Shown here piece by piece: positions 47,224-62,253 of a DNA stretch of 64,000 nucleotides. The stretch comes from Manis javanica. Taxonomy: Eukaryota > Chordata > Mammalia > Pholidota > Manidae. Position 1 is the stretch's first letter. Each line of letters opens with the position of its first letter. Where the stretch lies: contig NC_133164.1 in NCBI RefSeq assembly GCF_040802235.1, forward strand, positions 90,202,302-90,266,301, read 5' to 3'. The notes beneath the pieces are model-generated. The model ran no database searches, had not been told where the DNA came from, and saw only the letters and a program-made list of their open reading frames with translations. A program made the position numbers and the translations under genes.

Positions 47224-50121
47224 CAAAATACAAAGAATTATTAGAGAATACTATGAAAATCTATATGCAAACAAGCTGCAAAACCTAGAAGAAATGGACA
47301 ACTTCCTAGAAAAATACAACTTTCCAAGACTGACTAAGGAAGAAACAGAAAATCTAAACAGACCAATTACCAGCAACAAAATTGAATCAGTAATAAAAAA
47401 AACTACCCAAGAACAAAACCCCAGGCCAGATGGATTCACCTCTAAATTTTATCAGACATATAGAGAAGACATAATACCCATTCTCCTTAAAGTTTTCCAA
47501 AAAATAGAAGAGAAGGGAATACTTCCAAACTCATTCTATGAAGCCAGCATCACTCTAATACCAAAACTAGGCAAAGACATCACAAAAAAAGAAAATTATG
47601 ACCAATATACATGATGAACATAGATGCAAAAATACTCAACAAAATATTAGCAAACCGAATTCAAAAATACATCAAGAGGATCATACACCATGATCAAGTG
47701 GGATTCATCTCAGGGATGCAAGGATGGTACAACATTCAAAAATCCATCAACATCATCCACCACATCAACAAAAAGGACAAAAACCACATGATCATCCCCA
47801 TCGATGCTGAAAAAGCATTCAATAAAATTCAACATCCATTAATGATAAAAACTCTCAACAAAATGGGTATAGAGGGCAAGTACCTCAACATAATAAAGGC
47901 CATATACAACAAACCCACAGCCAACATCATACTTAACAGTGAGAAGCTGAAAGCTTTTCCTCTAAGATTGGGAACAAGACAGGGATGCCCACTCTCCCCA
48001 CTGTTATTCAACATAGTACTGGAGGTCCTAGCCACGGCAATCAGACAAAACAAGGCATCCAGAAATAAAGAAGAAATCAAACTGTCATTATTTGCAGATG
48101 ACATGATATTGTATATAAAAAACCCTAAAGACTCCACTCCAAACTACTGAATTCAGCAAAGTTGCAGGGTACAAAATTAACACACAGACATCTGTGGCAT
48201 TCCTATACACTAACAAACTAGCAGAAAGAGAAATCAGGAAAAAAATTCCATTCATAATTGCATCAAAACAAATAAAATACCTAGGAATAAACCTAACCAA
48301 CGAAGTGAAAGACCTATACCCTGAAAACTACAATTCACTCTTAAGAGAAATTAAAGAGGACACTAACAAATGAAAACTCATCCCATGCTCTTGGCTAGGA
48401 AGAATTAATATTGTCAAAATGGCCATCCTGCCTAAGGCAATCTACAGATTGAATGCAATCCCTATCAAAATACCAACAGCATTCTTCAACAAACTGGAAC
48501 AAATAGTTTTAAAATTCATGTGGAACCACAAAAGACCCCAAATAGTCAAAGCAATCCTGAGAAGGAAGAAAAAAGCAGGGGGATCTCACTTCCCAACTTC
48601 AAGCTCTACTACAAAGCCACAGTAATTACGATGATTTGGTACTGGCACAGGGACAGACCCACAGACCAGTGGAATCAATAGAGAGTCCATATATTAACCC
48701 AAACATATATGTTCAATTAATATATGATAAATGAGCCATGGACATACAATGGGGAAATGACATCCTCTTCAACAGCTGGTGTTGGCAAAACTGGACAACT
48801 ACATGTAAGAGAATAAAACTGGATCATTGCCTAACCCCGTACACAAAAGTAAATTCAAAATGGATTAAAGACCTGAATGTAAGTCATGAAACCATAAAAC
48901 TATTAGAAAAAAACATCGGCAAAAATCTCTTGGACATAAACATGAGTGACTTCTTCATGAACGTATCTCCCCAGGTAAGGAAAACAAAAGCAAAAATGAG
49001 TAAGTGGAACTATGTCAAGCTGAAAAGCTTCTGTACAGCAAAGGACACCATCAATAGAACAAAAAGGCATCCTACAGTATGGGAGAATATATTCGTAAAC
49101 AACAGATCCAATAAAGGGTTGACATCCAAAATATATAAAGAGCTCACCCACCTCAACAAATAAAAAGCAAATAATCCAATTAAAAAATGGGCACAGGATC
49201 TGAACAGACACTTCTCCAAAGAAGAAATTCAGATGGCCAACAGACACATGAAAAAATGCTCCACATCACTAGTCATCAGAGAAATGCAAATTAAAACCAC
49301 AATGAGGTACCACCTCACACCAGTAAGGATGGCCCCCATCCAAAAGACAAACAACAACAAATGTTGGTGAGGTTGTGGAGAAAGGGGAACCCTGCTGCAC
49401 TGCTGGTGGGAATGTAAACTAGTTCAACCATTGTGGAAAGCAGTATGGAGGTACCTCAAAAAATTAAAAATAGAAATACCATTTGCCCCAGGAATTCCAC
49501 TCCTAGGAATTTACCCTAAGGACGCAGCAGCCCAGTTTGAAAAAGACATATGCACCCCTGTTTATCACAGCACTATTTACAATAGCCACGAAATGGAAGC
49601 AACCTAAGTGTCCATCAGTAGATGAATGTATTAAAAAGATGTGGTACAAATACACAATGGAATATTATTCAGCCATAAGAAGAAAACAAATCCTACCATT
49701 TGCAACAACATGGATGGAGCTAGAGGGTATTATGCTCAGTGAAATAAGCCAGACAGAGAAAGACAAGTATCAAATGATTTCACTAATCTGTGAAGTATAA
49801 GAACAAAGAAAAAAACTGAAGGAGCAAAACAGCAGCAGACTCACAGAACCCAAGAATGGACTAAAGGGAAAGGGACTGGGGAGGATGGGTGGGAAGGGAG
49901 GGATAAGGGGAGGGGGGAAAGAAAGGGGGTACTATGATTAGCATGTGTAATTTGGGGGGGCATGGGGAGGGCTGTACAACAGAGAAGACAAGTAGAGAAT
50001 CTACAGCATCTTACTACACTGATGGACAGTGACTGTAATGGGGTGTAGGGGGGACTTGGTGATGGGGGAGTCTAGTATACATAATGTTCCTCATGTAATC
50101 ATAGATTCATGATACCAAAAA
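47224..50121 (+). mobile_element. 5'-truncated L1, about 2.9 kb, with 16-bp duplication
   Basis: It begins in ORF2 at the region equivalent to 18124 in the full-length copy (AAAATACAAAGAATTATTAG) and runs through RT ([10 protein letters not shown]) to the 3' UTR and an A-run at about 50118. AAAATTAATCTGTGTC at 47208-47223 recurs at 50122-50137. Open pieces at 47201-47614, 47611-48150, 48738-49163 and 49537-49800 are separated by stops and frameshifts. It inserted about 40 bp upstream of a zinc-finger exon. Confidence 0.93.
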
Positions 50122-50129
50122 AAAATTAA

Positions 50130-51900
<1,771 letters not shown>

Positions 51901-54900
51901 TTAATCAATGTTCAACTCCTGTGCTACATTTGGAAAAAAAAAAACCACACTGGAGAGAAAACATTAATTCAATTTTTATGACAGTCAAAACTCAAAGTTC
52001 ATACCTTACTAAACTTAAGAAAAATGCTGAGGAATCCTCTGAGTTGTGGGAAAGCTTTCAATGTGAATAAAACTTTTACTGAATGTTGGCAACAACTGAA
52101 AGAAATTCCTAGGTGCTGTAACTTAACAAAAGCTATAGTCTTGTATTCAAGCACAATCCTCAAGAGGAGGGTTTTATCATTACAAGATATGTATAACAAT
52201 GCAGAGCCTTATATATTATAAAAATGTATCAGTGTGGTGGGGTATGCAATCAGAATTCAGAAGGAAATGTATTAGTATTATAATCTCGAACCTTCAGTGA
52301 GCCTAATTACCTATTGCATATAAGTTATTTTAGAAAATGTAGGGAAACGTAAACCTCTTCCATATCTTAATTGGCATTCACTCGAATAATTGCCATTTAT
52401 CTCCTGACAGCTAGAGAATCCTAGCTTATGCTAATGTTAGTTATCTATCATTAAATTTCCTGTGTATGAAACATACTATACTATTCTGGTATTAAGTTTA
52501 TTAACCATGTAATTCCAGTGCCCTACCTTTTCAGAAATTTTTTTTTTTGGCCTAGTTCTGATTTTCCTAGTAAGCATGAATTTTTGAAGTTCCTGTGGTA
52601 TTCATAGTAAATGTGGATTTATTTTATTCTCAGTAAACTTTAGTGGTTTGAAATGACTTCTTCAAAACTACCATTTAATCACAGCTTCTAAATCTGTGAA
52701 ACAGTTTTTAAAAAAGAATTCCATATTTCAAAATGTGAAGATTACTACTATGTTTATCTTGTTTTCTCTAGACTGAACAGAAATGATGGCTAAAGCAATA
52801 CCCATATGACTACTTTGTATAGCATATTAATAAAAAGACCTATTGGTTTTTCTTTCAAGTGGCAACATTTTTCAGACTTTTTATTGATATCTGACATACA
52901 TATAGGTAACAGACTAAATATACTCAAAAGTTTTCAACTGAAAAGTAGAAAAAGCTTAAATAAATTGTCTTTCTGGTAACCATTTGTTAAAATTCTGCTG
53001 TCATTTATTTTGAATGTTTCCCATAATTATCCAATTAATATTTCAATTTAACAGACATGTTAAATTATGGTGTGCAAGGCATTTTTTTAAAGGTTTTGTA
53101 GTATACAGAAAGAATATACTGTCCCAACAAACACATAGCTCAGTATAATCATAAAGATAAACAAGATGCTCATGAGAGCTTAGAGGACGTAAGATTCAGT
53201 TCAGATTGGGAAGAAAGGGAAAGCTTTGTGGAGCTCCTGATATTTCAGTTTTAAAGGTTGGGAATACAGGCATAATGGCATGGAGAGAATAAAAGTACAG
53301 AAGCAAGGAACTATAAGAAATAATGTAGAGTATGGAGCTTAGTCAATAATTCATTCAATAAATATTCAGTGTCAGGCTACTGAGGGAGAAAAAAGAGTTC
53401 CTGCCCTCATGATCAAGTGTTTATGAAAATAATAACTGAAATGTAAAAGAGAACAAGGTGGAAATAAAAAGGAAGCAAGAGAAAAGACTTAAGGAGTATG
53501 ATGCTAAACAAGCAAACACTTCAGTTTTCTGGGCTTTATATGTAAAACAAAATTACTATGTATATTTGAAGTAGATTTCATATTTATGCATTATGTTCTT
53601 TAAGAAATGGAAAGCCATTAAGGTCTTTGAATGTCATAATCATTGTCTTGCTTTCAGAAGAATCTAAAATTAAAAGGGGGAAAGAGCAGAAAGGACAACT
53701 GTTTTGGATGTCTGAAAATAAAAGCATGAGATCCAGAAGTAGAGGAACTAAAAATCACTGACATGTTGATAGGTTGAAAAGTGAGTACGGAAAAAAATGT
53801 ACAATCAATTATTGTCTGTTTTTTGGCAAATTTAAAAAGTGAAGAAGAAAAATCAGATGTTTGAACTTTAGCCATCTGCCCTGAAAATAAAATGTAAGAG
53901 CCAATTGTTTACTACACATTTCAATCTAGTGCCCTACAGGAAAGTTCAGTTCATGAACTTAACATATATACCCATGATATCTTCCTCCTGAATTCCCTAT
54001 CCAGGAGAATTGCAGTCCTAAACACCTTGCCATCCAGATAAAATAACATACCCATCTTATACTCCTCACTCATTCCAGATTTCTAAATCTACTTGCTCAC
54101 CAGGTCTTTGAAATGAGTTACAAAAGTAGCACTATTTACTGTAAAATTTTAAATGAGAGTGAAGTACACAGAGTGAAAAGGGAAGGGAGAATGAAGGAAA
54201 TTGCACCTGACATCTTATACCATTTAATTCTCCCAGGCATTTGCTGATTCTTAATCTGGCAAGGCAAAAAGCCAAGAAACCTAGTCAAAGGACACTGGAC
54301 TAGTCAAATCGCTAGACGCTGGTTAAATGGAACTCTCAGACTCATTGGGCTAGGGACTGAAAATTAGAGTACACAGCACATGCCAACTAAGAGGTATTTT
54401 TGTAAATACCCCACAATCTCAGTGTAAACATTAAAAGACTATACTCTAGGATGGTAGACCAAATCTAAAAGTCTGAAATGCAGCCTCAAGTCGGGTCTGC
54501 CTTTTAGTGAATTAAGTTATCCGCTCTTAATCTAGCTACTAGTTATAAGAGACAATAGGGTGAATCCTCTCAGGAGAATGACAACCTCACCTGGAGACTA
54601 TAGTTTTTCCTGAACAATGTCCAGTGTTCAGTAAAAAGTTGCTAGACTCAGAGTCATTGACATTAACATGAGCTCACATACACATGCAGTTAGATACAGA
54701 AACAATCATAGAATGTGTGTATACATGGATTAGTATATATACATATATTACCTAATGCTGTACTCAGAGAGGACCCAAAAGCAATAATACTCCAGTATTA
54801 ATGAGCATAAAAGATGAGCAGGGAGCATTTTATAGTACCAGAAAGTAAGCAAGAATTCAAAAAACAAAACAATGGGAGCATTTCCAAGAAAGGAGCCAAC

Positions 54901-55150
54901 CTGAAAGTGCTCCCAAGGACAAATAAATACAAATGAGTCCATAAGTGATAGAATTCTTCCATAAGGAAGGTTTATTTTTCTCCCATATTTATTTATAAGT
55001 AATATATGTAGATTCTCCCCCATTCCAGAATATGGAGTTTAATCCTCACTTCCCACCCCTCAAGGAGGCTGGACTTTTTGTCATGCTTCCATGGAACAGA
55101 GTGTGGGAAAAGAAAAATAGTTAACTACAGTGGAGAAGCCTGGCAAAAAC
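51901..55150. other. Former 3' UTR, then anonymous AT-rich DNA
   Basis: 51930-52200 still shows faint zinc-finger wording (CACACTGGAGAGAAAAC, GGGAAAGCTTTCAATG). Beyond it, no ORF or confident repeat. Around 53345-53420 is a short old repeat of the AATAAATATTCAGTGTCAGGC type. AATAAA signals occur (for example near 52831), but the true poly(A) site is not known. Confidence 0.35.
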
Positions 55151-55157
55151 TACTTTA

Positions 55158-55372
55158 ACCTAAGATTTCTCAAACTCATCACTGTTGACATTTTGGGCCA
55201 AAATAATTCTTTGGGAAGGGTAGGGGGCAGGTTGTCTTCACTATACCTGCCCTCTATCCACTAAATACCCATAGCAACCTTCCACCCAGTTAAAAAGACC
55301 AGAAATATCTCCTAACATTGCTAAATGCCCCCTGAGGGGAAAAATCACACCTGCCAGAAAGCACTGCCTAAA
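55158..55372 (+). repeat. MER5A (hAT)
   Basis: The whole short element reads in MER5A order: TTCTCAAACTCATCACTGTTGACATTTTGGGCC, ATAATTCTTTG, a CTACCCACTAAAT-type block, then AAATATCTCCTAACATTGCTAAATGCCCCCTGAGGGG. A second copy is at 62254. Confidence 0.8.
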
Positions 55373-55439
55373 GGCTAACAGCATCAGTGATGTTATGTGG
55401 ATATCATGTACTGTAATCTCAAAGTCAAAAATGAAAGAG

Positions 55440-55604
55440 GGGAAGGCAGTACAACACAGAGAAGACAAGTAGTGATTCTATAGCATCTTACTATGCTCAT
55501 AGACAGTGACTGTAATAGGGTATGTGGTGGGGATTCGATAATGGGGGGAGTCTAGTAACAATAGTATTGCTTATGTAATTGTACATTAATGATACCAAAA
55601 TAAA
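55440..55604 (+). mobile_element. L1 3' UTR tail, 165 bp, with 13-bp duplication
   Basis: It matches the last part of the young L1 3' UTR (CAGTACAACACAGAGAAGACAAGTAG, GATGGACAGTGACTG-type block, ATTAATGATACCAAAATAAAAA). AAAAATGAAAGAG at 55427-55439 recurs at 55605-55617. Severely 5'-truncated. Confidence 0.88.
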
Positions 55605-55609
55605 AAAAA

Positions 55610-56450
55610 TGAAAGAGAGCATATTACTGTCAATATTACAGAAATAAAAAGGATTATAAGACAATACCAGGAACAGTTATATACCAACAAATTGGATAAC
55701 CTAGATCAAATGGACAAATTCCTAGAATCATACAACCTAACAACTGAATCATGAAAAAATTAGCATACCTATAGTTAGATTTAATCAGTAATCAAAACCA
55801 CCCAAAAAAGAAAATCCCAGAACCAGATGGCTTTAGTGGTGAATTATACCAAACATTTAAAGTAGAAACACCAATCCTTCTCAAACTCCTCCAAAAAACT
55901 GAAGAGGAGGAAACACTCCTAAACTCATTCTATGAGGTTGACATTAACCTGATTTCAAAGATGTCTGATCACACAAAGATACTACGAAAATTACAAACCA
56001 ATATCTCCCATCAATATTGATGCAAAAATCCTCAACAAAATACAAGCAAAAGTATTCAACAGCACATTAAAAGGATTATACACCATGACCAACAGGGATT
56101 TATTTCTGAAATGCAAGGATGATTCAACATAATAAAATGAATGTAATGCACCATATTAACAGAATGAAGGATGAAAACCACATGATCACCTCAACTGATG
56201 CAGAAAAAATTTTTTGACAAAATATATTTTATGATTAAAAAAAAAAAGAAACCAGTCAACAAACTAGGAATAGAAAGAAAGTGCTTCAACATAATAAGGA
56301 CTATATATGTAAAATCCACAGTTAACATCATACTCAGTGGTGAAAGACTGAAAGCTTTCCCTCTGATTAAGAACGAGACAAGAATGGCGGCTTTCACCAC
56401 TTTAACATAGTACTTGAAGTCCTAGCCAGCCAACAATAAAATTAGCTAGA
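55610..56450 (+). mobile_element. Old L1 ORF2 fragment
   Basis: ORF2 wording before and through the RT palm: CAAATTGGATAACCTAGATCAAATGGAC, CCAGATGGCTTTAGTGGTGAATT, GATGCAAAAATCCTCAAC, AAGGATTATACACCATGACC, TCACCTCAACTGATGCAGAAAAA. Diverged, many stops. A (CA)n tract follows at about 56456-56472. Confidence 0.85.
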
Positions 56451-56474
56451 AATCAGTGCACACACACACACAAA

Positions 56475-57850
56475 AACCCCAAACGTTTGGAAATTAGGAA
56501 AAACAGCTTAAATCACCCATGGATAAAAGAAACAAGCACAATGGAAATTAGAAAATATTTTTACCTGGAATAGTGAAAATTGTGGGATATAGCTAAAGCC
56601 CTGATTAAAAGAGAAGTTTACAGTGTCCAGTGCATGTATTAGGAAAGAAAAGGCTAAGATTCAATGCTTAAAGTATTTTTCACGAGAAGTTAAAAAAAAT
56701 AGGAGGTAAATCTAAAGAAAGAAAGTAGAGAAAGATCTACATGGTGTTGTTCCAGATTCCCACTGTAGCTCAAAGAGAAACTTTCACAATACCCCACAAA
56801 TGAAAGATGATGATGTCCTCAAATTCCTTACAGAAGGAACCCTCTTGGGTGGCACCAACCTTGACTTCTGAATGGAACAGTACAGGAAAACGATGGCATC
56901 TACATCATAAATCTGAAGAGAACCTGTGAGAAGCTTCTGCTGGCAGCTTATGCCATTGTTGCCATTGAAACCCAACTGATGTCATGTCATATCCTCCAGG
57001 AATACTGGCCAACAAGCTGTGCTGAAGTTTGTCTTGCCCCTGGAGCTACTCCCATTGCTGGCTACTTCACTTTTGGAACCTTCTCTAACCAGATCCAGAC
57101 AGCCTTCCAGAAGCAGAGATTTCTGGTGGTTAGTGATCTCAGAGCTGACAACTAGTTTTCTCATAGAGGTGTCTGTTAACCTGCTTACCAGCACTCTGTG
57201 CAACACAGACTCACTTCTGCACTATATGGGCATTGCCAACCTGTGCAACAAGGAAGCTTACACAGTGGGATGCTGGACCAGAAAGTCCTGTGCATGCATG
57301 GCACTCTCCCATGAGCACCCATAGGCAGTCATGCCTGATCTCTACTTCTCCAGAGATTCTGAAGAGTTTGAAGAGAAAGAGCAGGACACTACTGAAAAGG
57401 CTGTGACCTAGGGGGAATTTCAGGGTGAACTGACTACCTGTGCCTATCCAGCAGTTTCAGCAGTTCTCTGCTTTCAGAGACTGGAGTGCTCAGCCTGTCT
57501 ATGAAGACTGTTCTGCAGCTCCCACTGCTGAGTCCACTGAATGAGTAGCAACCATTGAGTGGTTTAAAGCCATTCTTCTACACTCTTACACAGAAAAGAG
57601 AAATAAGGTTGATGGGAAATGAACACTTTCTTTTAAAAAAAAAAAAAGCAGAAGGAAGGGAATAGTAGAATATGAATCAATGAAATAGAAAACAAACATT
57701 TAAAAAAATAAAGCCAAAAGTTCATTTTTTGAAAATAATAAAACTGATAACACCCCCAGCAAAACTTTTCAAGGAAAAAAAATGGAAAAAATAATTGTCA
57801 ATGTTAGGAATGCAAAAGTGTCCATCAACATAGATCTACAGCCATTACAG
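56475..57850 (+). mobile_element. Old L1 ORF2 fragment split by the RPSA copy
   Basis: Text on both sides (56475-56745 and 57650-57850) belongs to the ORF2 region between endonuclease and RT: CCCTGATTAAAAGAGAAGTTTACAG, then after the pseudogene AATGAAATAGAAAACAAAC, TTTTTTGAAAATAATAAAACTGATAA. The RPSA retropseudogene sits between. Confidence 0.75.
56780..57648 (+). pseudogene. RPSA: RPSA (40S ribosomal protein SA) processed pseudogene
   Basis: RPSA is a small-subunit ribosomal protein, also known as the laminin receptor precursor. Intronless RPSA coding sequence is readable from about 56795 (ATGAAAGATGATGATGTCCTCAAATTCC), through GGCACCAACCTTGACTTC, TTGCCATTGAAACC, GCTACTCCCATTGCTGG, CTGTGCAACACAGACTC and CATGAGCACCCATAGGCAGTCATGCCTGATC, to the acidic C-terminus, then a poly(A) run at 57636-57648. 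Frameshifts and stops (for example the TGA after GACTTC near 56871) are frequent, as in most RPSA copies. L1 enzymes made it. The 5' end is uncertain, and no duplication was resolved. Confidence 0.9.
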
Positions 57851-57937
57851 ATCTAATACAATGGATGTGATTAATTTTATTGTAAAAATTTGAAAATTTA
57901 TCCAAAATCAACACAAGAAGAAATATAAAATTTGAAT

Positions 57938-58007
57938 AGTGCTGGGTCTATTAAGGAAATTATCTGTAATCTAGTGCTGGGTCTATTAAGGAAATTATCT
58001 GTAATCT
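57938..58007 (+). repeat. Perfect 35-bp tandem duplication
   Basis: AGTGCTGGGTCTATTAAGG... is present twice, 57938-57972 and 57973-58007, with no mismatch. Confidence 0.97.
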
Positions 58008-58591
58008 AAATTTTTCCTATAAAGAATATTCCAGGCAAGATATCTCAGTGAGGAATACTTGTAGACATTAAAACCAGTTTCACACAATCTCTTCAAGGTA
58101 ATAGGAAAAGACAGTACACTACTCAACTAATTTTATGGAAGCTATGGATTATGCTCTTTACAATGGAAGATTTCCTTCCTGGAACAAAACCAGGAGGAGC
58201 CTTAGCTTTCCCAAGGATTTTGGCACATCCGTCTTTCCACATCTCCTTAGAACACCCTTCAAGCCTTTGGTCACTCCGTGGAGGAGCTGCAGCTGAGCTT
58301 CCTGGGCAGAGTAAAAGGAATCTCTCTCCAACAGTTGGGATCCAGTTCTCCGGCCTACTGAATCTAAGTATCTACAATCTCTTAAAATGCATATTTATCA
58401 CTTACTACAGTTCTCTAGACAAGGTGTTTATTTGTATACAAATGTGGTTTTGTTTAAATGTTTTCATTGAATTTCATTTAGTCTGCTTACTCCATGATTT
58501 TGCATGAGGCCAGTGGAGTTCCCCCACTGTCCTCCACAGGACGCTCCTTAGGAATGAGAACATTCCTTCCCTGTAAGCTAAAAAGGCATCC
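58008..58591. other. No gene identified
   Basis: An open stretch at 58151-58507 has no recognisable domain and no neighbours supporting it. No repeat named. Confidence 0.3.
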
Positions 58592-58819
58592 ATCTAAATC
58601 AGGGGTGAGCAAACTACTGGAGGAAGGCCAGTCAGCCACATGTTTTTGTAAGTAAAGTTTTAATGGAACACAGCCACACCCATTCGTGTGTTATCTAAGG
58701 GCGCTTTCTGCTATAATGGTAGAGTTGCATAGTTGCAACAGAAACTGTACAGCCTGCAAAGCTGAAAATACTTCTATCTGGCCCTTTACAGAAAATGTTT
58801 GCTGACCCCTGATCTAAAT
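58592..58819 (+). mobile_element. Complete short hAT element with 8-bp duplication
   Basis: Inverted ends CAGGGGTGAGCAAAC at 58600-58614 and GTTTGCTGACCCCTG at 58797-58811 differ by one base. ATCTAAAT flanks both sides (58592-58599, 58812-58819). Eight bases is the hAT duplication length. The interior (AAAGTTTTAATGGAACACAGCCAC, GGCCCTTTACAGAAAATG) matches a common non-autonomous Charlie-type element. Confidence 0.9.
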
Positions 58820-61250
58820 GAGAAATTTTTTTTACTTTTTTGGGTTTTTTTCCTGATTAAAAGTGTGCTGCTAGCTTTTTGTAAAAAAAAAAAAAAAAAA
58901 AGGTAATAATGTAAAAAAATTAAGATAGAAGTCACTTATCTCCAGAAGACTATTTAACAAACTTAGTATTTTGATGTATGCCATTCTACGTATATATTTG
59001 TGCACTTTTTTCCAAAAATGATAGATAATGGTAAATTAAATTTTCTTCTATTGTTGTATCATAAACATTTCACATATCCATAAACATAGCTCTATATCAT
59101 CACTTTAAATTATGGCTCTAGTGGTGTAGGGAAAATGGAAATTTCATAGCTAGAATTCTCATCTGATTCTAACATTGCCCATTGTATAAGCCATGAGGTA
59201 ATAATTAGCCTGCTGCATAGGCACCTTGCTTGCCTACCCCTTGGCAATAAGCTTTTTATTGCTGATATTGCTTCCCAGGCGAACAGTCATCTCGGAAATA
59301 CCAGCATGCGGGAAGGGGTGGAGAGGAAAAAAACAAGTGTCTGGACATATATGGTTGGGGCATCAGCCAGTCACCATAGAGACCCATCCACAGAGGTCCA
59401 CCTGGTGCTAGGAGCAGAGAGAAGCCACAGAGCCCTATGCTAGGAAGAGAGAAGGCAGCCTACAGAAGAAGGCAAGGACTGTGGCGCCTAGAGCAGAGGC
59501 AGCACCTGGGAGTGGAGGCTGGAGCCCAGCCAGAGATGGGTGGATGGATTCTATCCCTTGACCTGCCATCGTGAGAATAAAGCATAGTATGAGCCCCTTT
59601 TAACCCCCAACATTCCATTGTCATTATTGGAGCTTATAGAATTCATAGTGAACTTGCCCACAGCTGGGAACTCTCTCCTCTTGGGGTTACAAGTGGGTGT
59701 TTATAATTGCTTTCTTAATAGTCCCTCTTTCCAACTCCCTTTCTTAAAGGCCCAAGCTTTATCAATAATAGCATCTACTTCTGATTTTCCTTTAGTTACT
59801 CAATTTCTCCTTTTCTAGGCTATTTTGTTTAACTTTTAATTTTGACATAATTTCAAAATTAATAAAAAGTTGCGAGGATATAGTACAAAGAATTCCTACA
59901 TACTCTTCACCCAGATTCCCCAAATGTTGACATTTTATCAAATTTGCTACCTACTCTTATCTATCGCCAGATATATCTATATCTAGCTGTGTAAGTTTTT
60001 TCTGAATTAAGAATAAGTTGCAGACACAATGCCCTTTTGATGTTTATGCAGAGCAGGAAGGAAGAGGATTTTGAGCAGAGACATGACATAGTCTGACTTG
60101 TATGATTTGGCTGCTGTGTTGAGAACTAACTGAACTAGGGCAGGCAGGCAAGAAGAGACGCTAGTGGCCTGAGCAAAACTGCTACTTTCTAAGATGAAAA
60201 AGACTATAAGAAGAATATATTTAGGGAGAAATTAAAAGTTTATTTGGAGCATATTAGGTTTAAGATGTCTAAGTAGTCATTGTCCCAAACCCTGTTTATA
60301 AGCCTCCTACTATTTGCAGGGCCAGGGTTTCTACTAAAGCTGATAACCCTCTAAAAAGATCCACCCTTGAGTTTGCAGGCCCATCTGCACATAGAGGAAG
60401 CAACTGACTCTGGCTTGATCTCTGGCCTGCCACTCCTGTGTTGTCTTGGAGCCTGATTTCCTAGTGGTTGCTGCTGGAGGGGCCGAATAGTACCACCTGG
60501 AAGTGTGAGAACTTGAGGCTCTATGGTGGAAACTGACCAGAGGGAGAGGGGTGTCTGCTGAAAAGTATTTTCCCTCCTCCTACTCCATGGTGGGGTGAGA
60601 TGAAGTGGTTCAAACCACACTTGTGCTCTGAAAATGGCCAGTAAGACTAAGCAAACAGCTGTGCTTAAACTGCAGCCAGCTAACACCTACTTGTATTTGT
60701 TCTCCCTCCTTCCCTGCTTCACCTCCCATTTACCCTATCTTCCTCTTCTGGGATCACATCCCCTCTGTTTTCTTAGGGACCCAGACTACAGCAGGCATCA
60801 CAGTAGAGAAGTCTGGTAGGCAAAGGGATATATGAGCCTGTAGTTCAGAAAGAGGTATAAGCTGATACACAGATTTTGCAGTTGTAGGTAGTATTTAAAG
60901 ATCTAAGACCAGAGGATATCACCTAGGAAGTGAATATAGGTAGAAGAGAGATCTAAACACTGATTCCTCAAGGATTCCAACATATAGAAGTCTGGAGAGA
61001 GGAGGAAATAGAAATACCAGCATTGACACTGAGAAGAAATGTCCCATAAAGTAGAGAAACAACAATGTGTGTTGTTCTTGAAGCCAAATGAAAATGTCAG
61101 TTACGTAAAAATATGGCTAATGCCTCAGCAAGAGGTCTCATAAATGAGTACTGGATTCAGCAATATGGAGGTTAGCAAACTTGACTGAAACTTTTTATGT
61201 GGAGAAGAATTTATATAATACATAGTAATTTCACAACTCATTTCTGATAT
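58820..61250. other. No gene; mixed old repeats
   Basis: A(19) tract at about 58884-58902. 59176-59622 starts TGCCCATTG and ends CATTCCA with AATAAAG at 59577 and could be an old LTR (low confidence). 59830-60020 resembles old L1 3' UTR sequence (AAAAAGTTGCGAGGATATAGTACAAAGAATTCC, CTTCACCCAGATTCCCC). 60040-60200 is an ancient repeat like 45290-45570. No coding sequence is supported. Confidence 0.35.
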
Positions 61251-61254
61251 AATA

Positions 61255-62175
61255 TGTATCTTTTTTTTCCTGATCAGTCTAGTTAGAAGTTTCTCAATTT
61301 TATTAATTTTTTTTAAAAGTTAGCCTTTGGTTTAAATAGGATATAGAAAGTGATTTTTCTTTTGTTTTCCTATTTTCTGTTTTGTTGATTTCCAATCTAA
61401 TCTTTATTTCCTTTCTTCTCTTCATTTTGGGTTTGTCTTATTCTGACTTCTTGTGAAAGCTGAAGTAATTGGATTGAGACTTTTTTTCTAATATAAATGT
61501 TTTATTGCTATAAATTTCTCTATGAGCACTGCATTCTGTAGATTATTTTTTAAAATATTCCTCTATTCCTCCTCTCTCCCCCCACTTTCAGGGACTCTAT
61601 AATGATATATACTAGGCTTTGTATAAATATATATTATACATATATATATGTATTAGCTGTGCCACAGCTTATTGATGCTCTGTTAATTTTTCTGTTTTCT
61701 TTCCTCTGTCATTTTGGATAGTTTCTATTGCTATGTCTTATTTACCTTTCTTTTCTTGTTTTTCTTCTATTGTTTAATCTACAGTGCATTTTCTAAAAAA
61801 TCTCATTGTAGTTTTCTTCTCTAGAAATTTAATTTGGTTGTTTTATACTTTAAATGCCTTTACTACACATGTTCAGTATTTCTACTAGCTTCTTGATCAC
61901 ATAGAATATAGTTACAATCTTTGTTTTAATGTGCCTGTCTACTAATTCTTTTGTTATATTTTTGGGTCAATTTGATGAAATTTTTCTTACTAGAAGTTAT
62001 ATTTTTCCTGCTTCTTTGCATGACATAATTTTTTATGTGATGCCATTGTATATCATGTCTTGGTGGGTGGTTGCTGGATATTGTTAATATACATATTCTT
62101 GAGCTTTGTTCTGGAATGCATTTAAATTACTTGGACACAGCTTTATCCTCTCACATCTTGCTATTAAAGTGTCTT
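61255..62175 (-). mobile_element. Old L1-type sequence, antisense
   Basis: T-rich, with ORF2-antisense wording: TTTTATTAATTTTTTTTAAAAGTTAGCC, TGCTATAAATTTCTCTATGAGCACTGC, then after a TA-rich patch (61615-61655) a second block with CATTGTAGTTTTCTTCTCTAGAAATT and TTCTTGAGCTTTGTTCTGGAATGCA. Probably two old LINE pieces. Confidence 0.65.
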
Positions 62176-62253
62176 TTAGGTAGTGTTTTGTCTAGGGTTC
62201 ATTTCTACCGACTAAGGAAAAAAAAAGAAGACCCTTCTTACTGTACAAATCCC

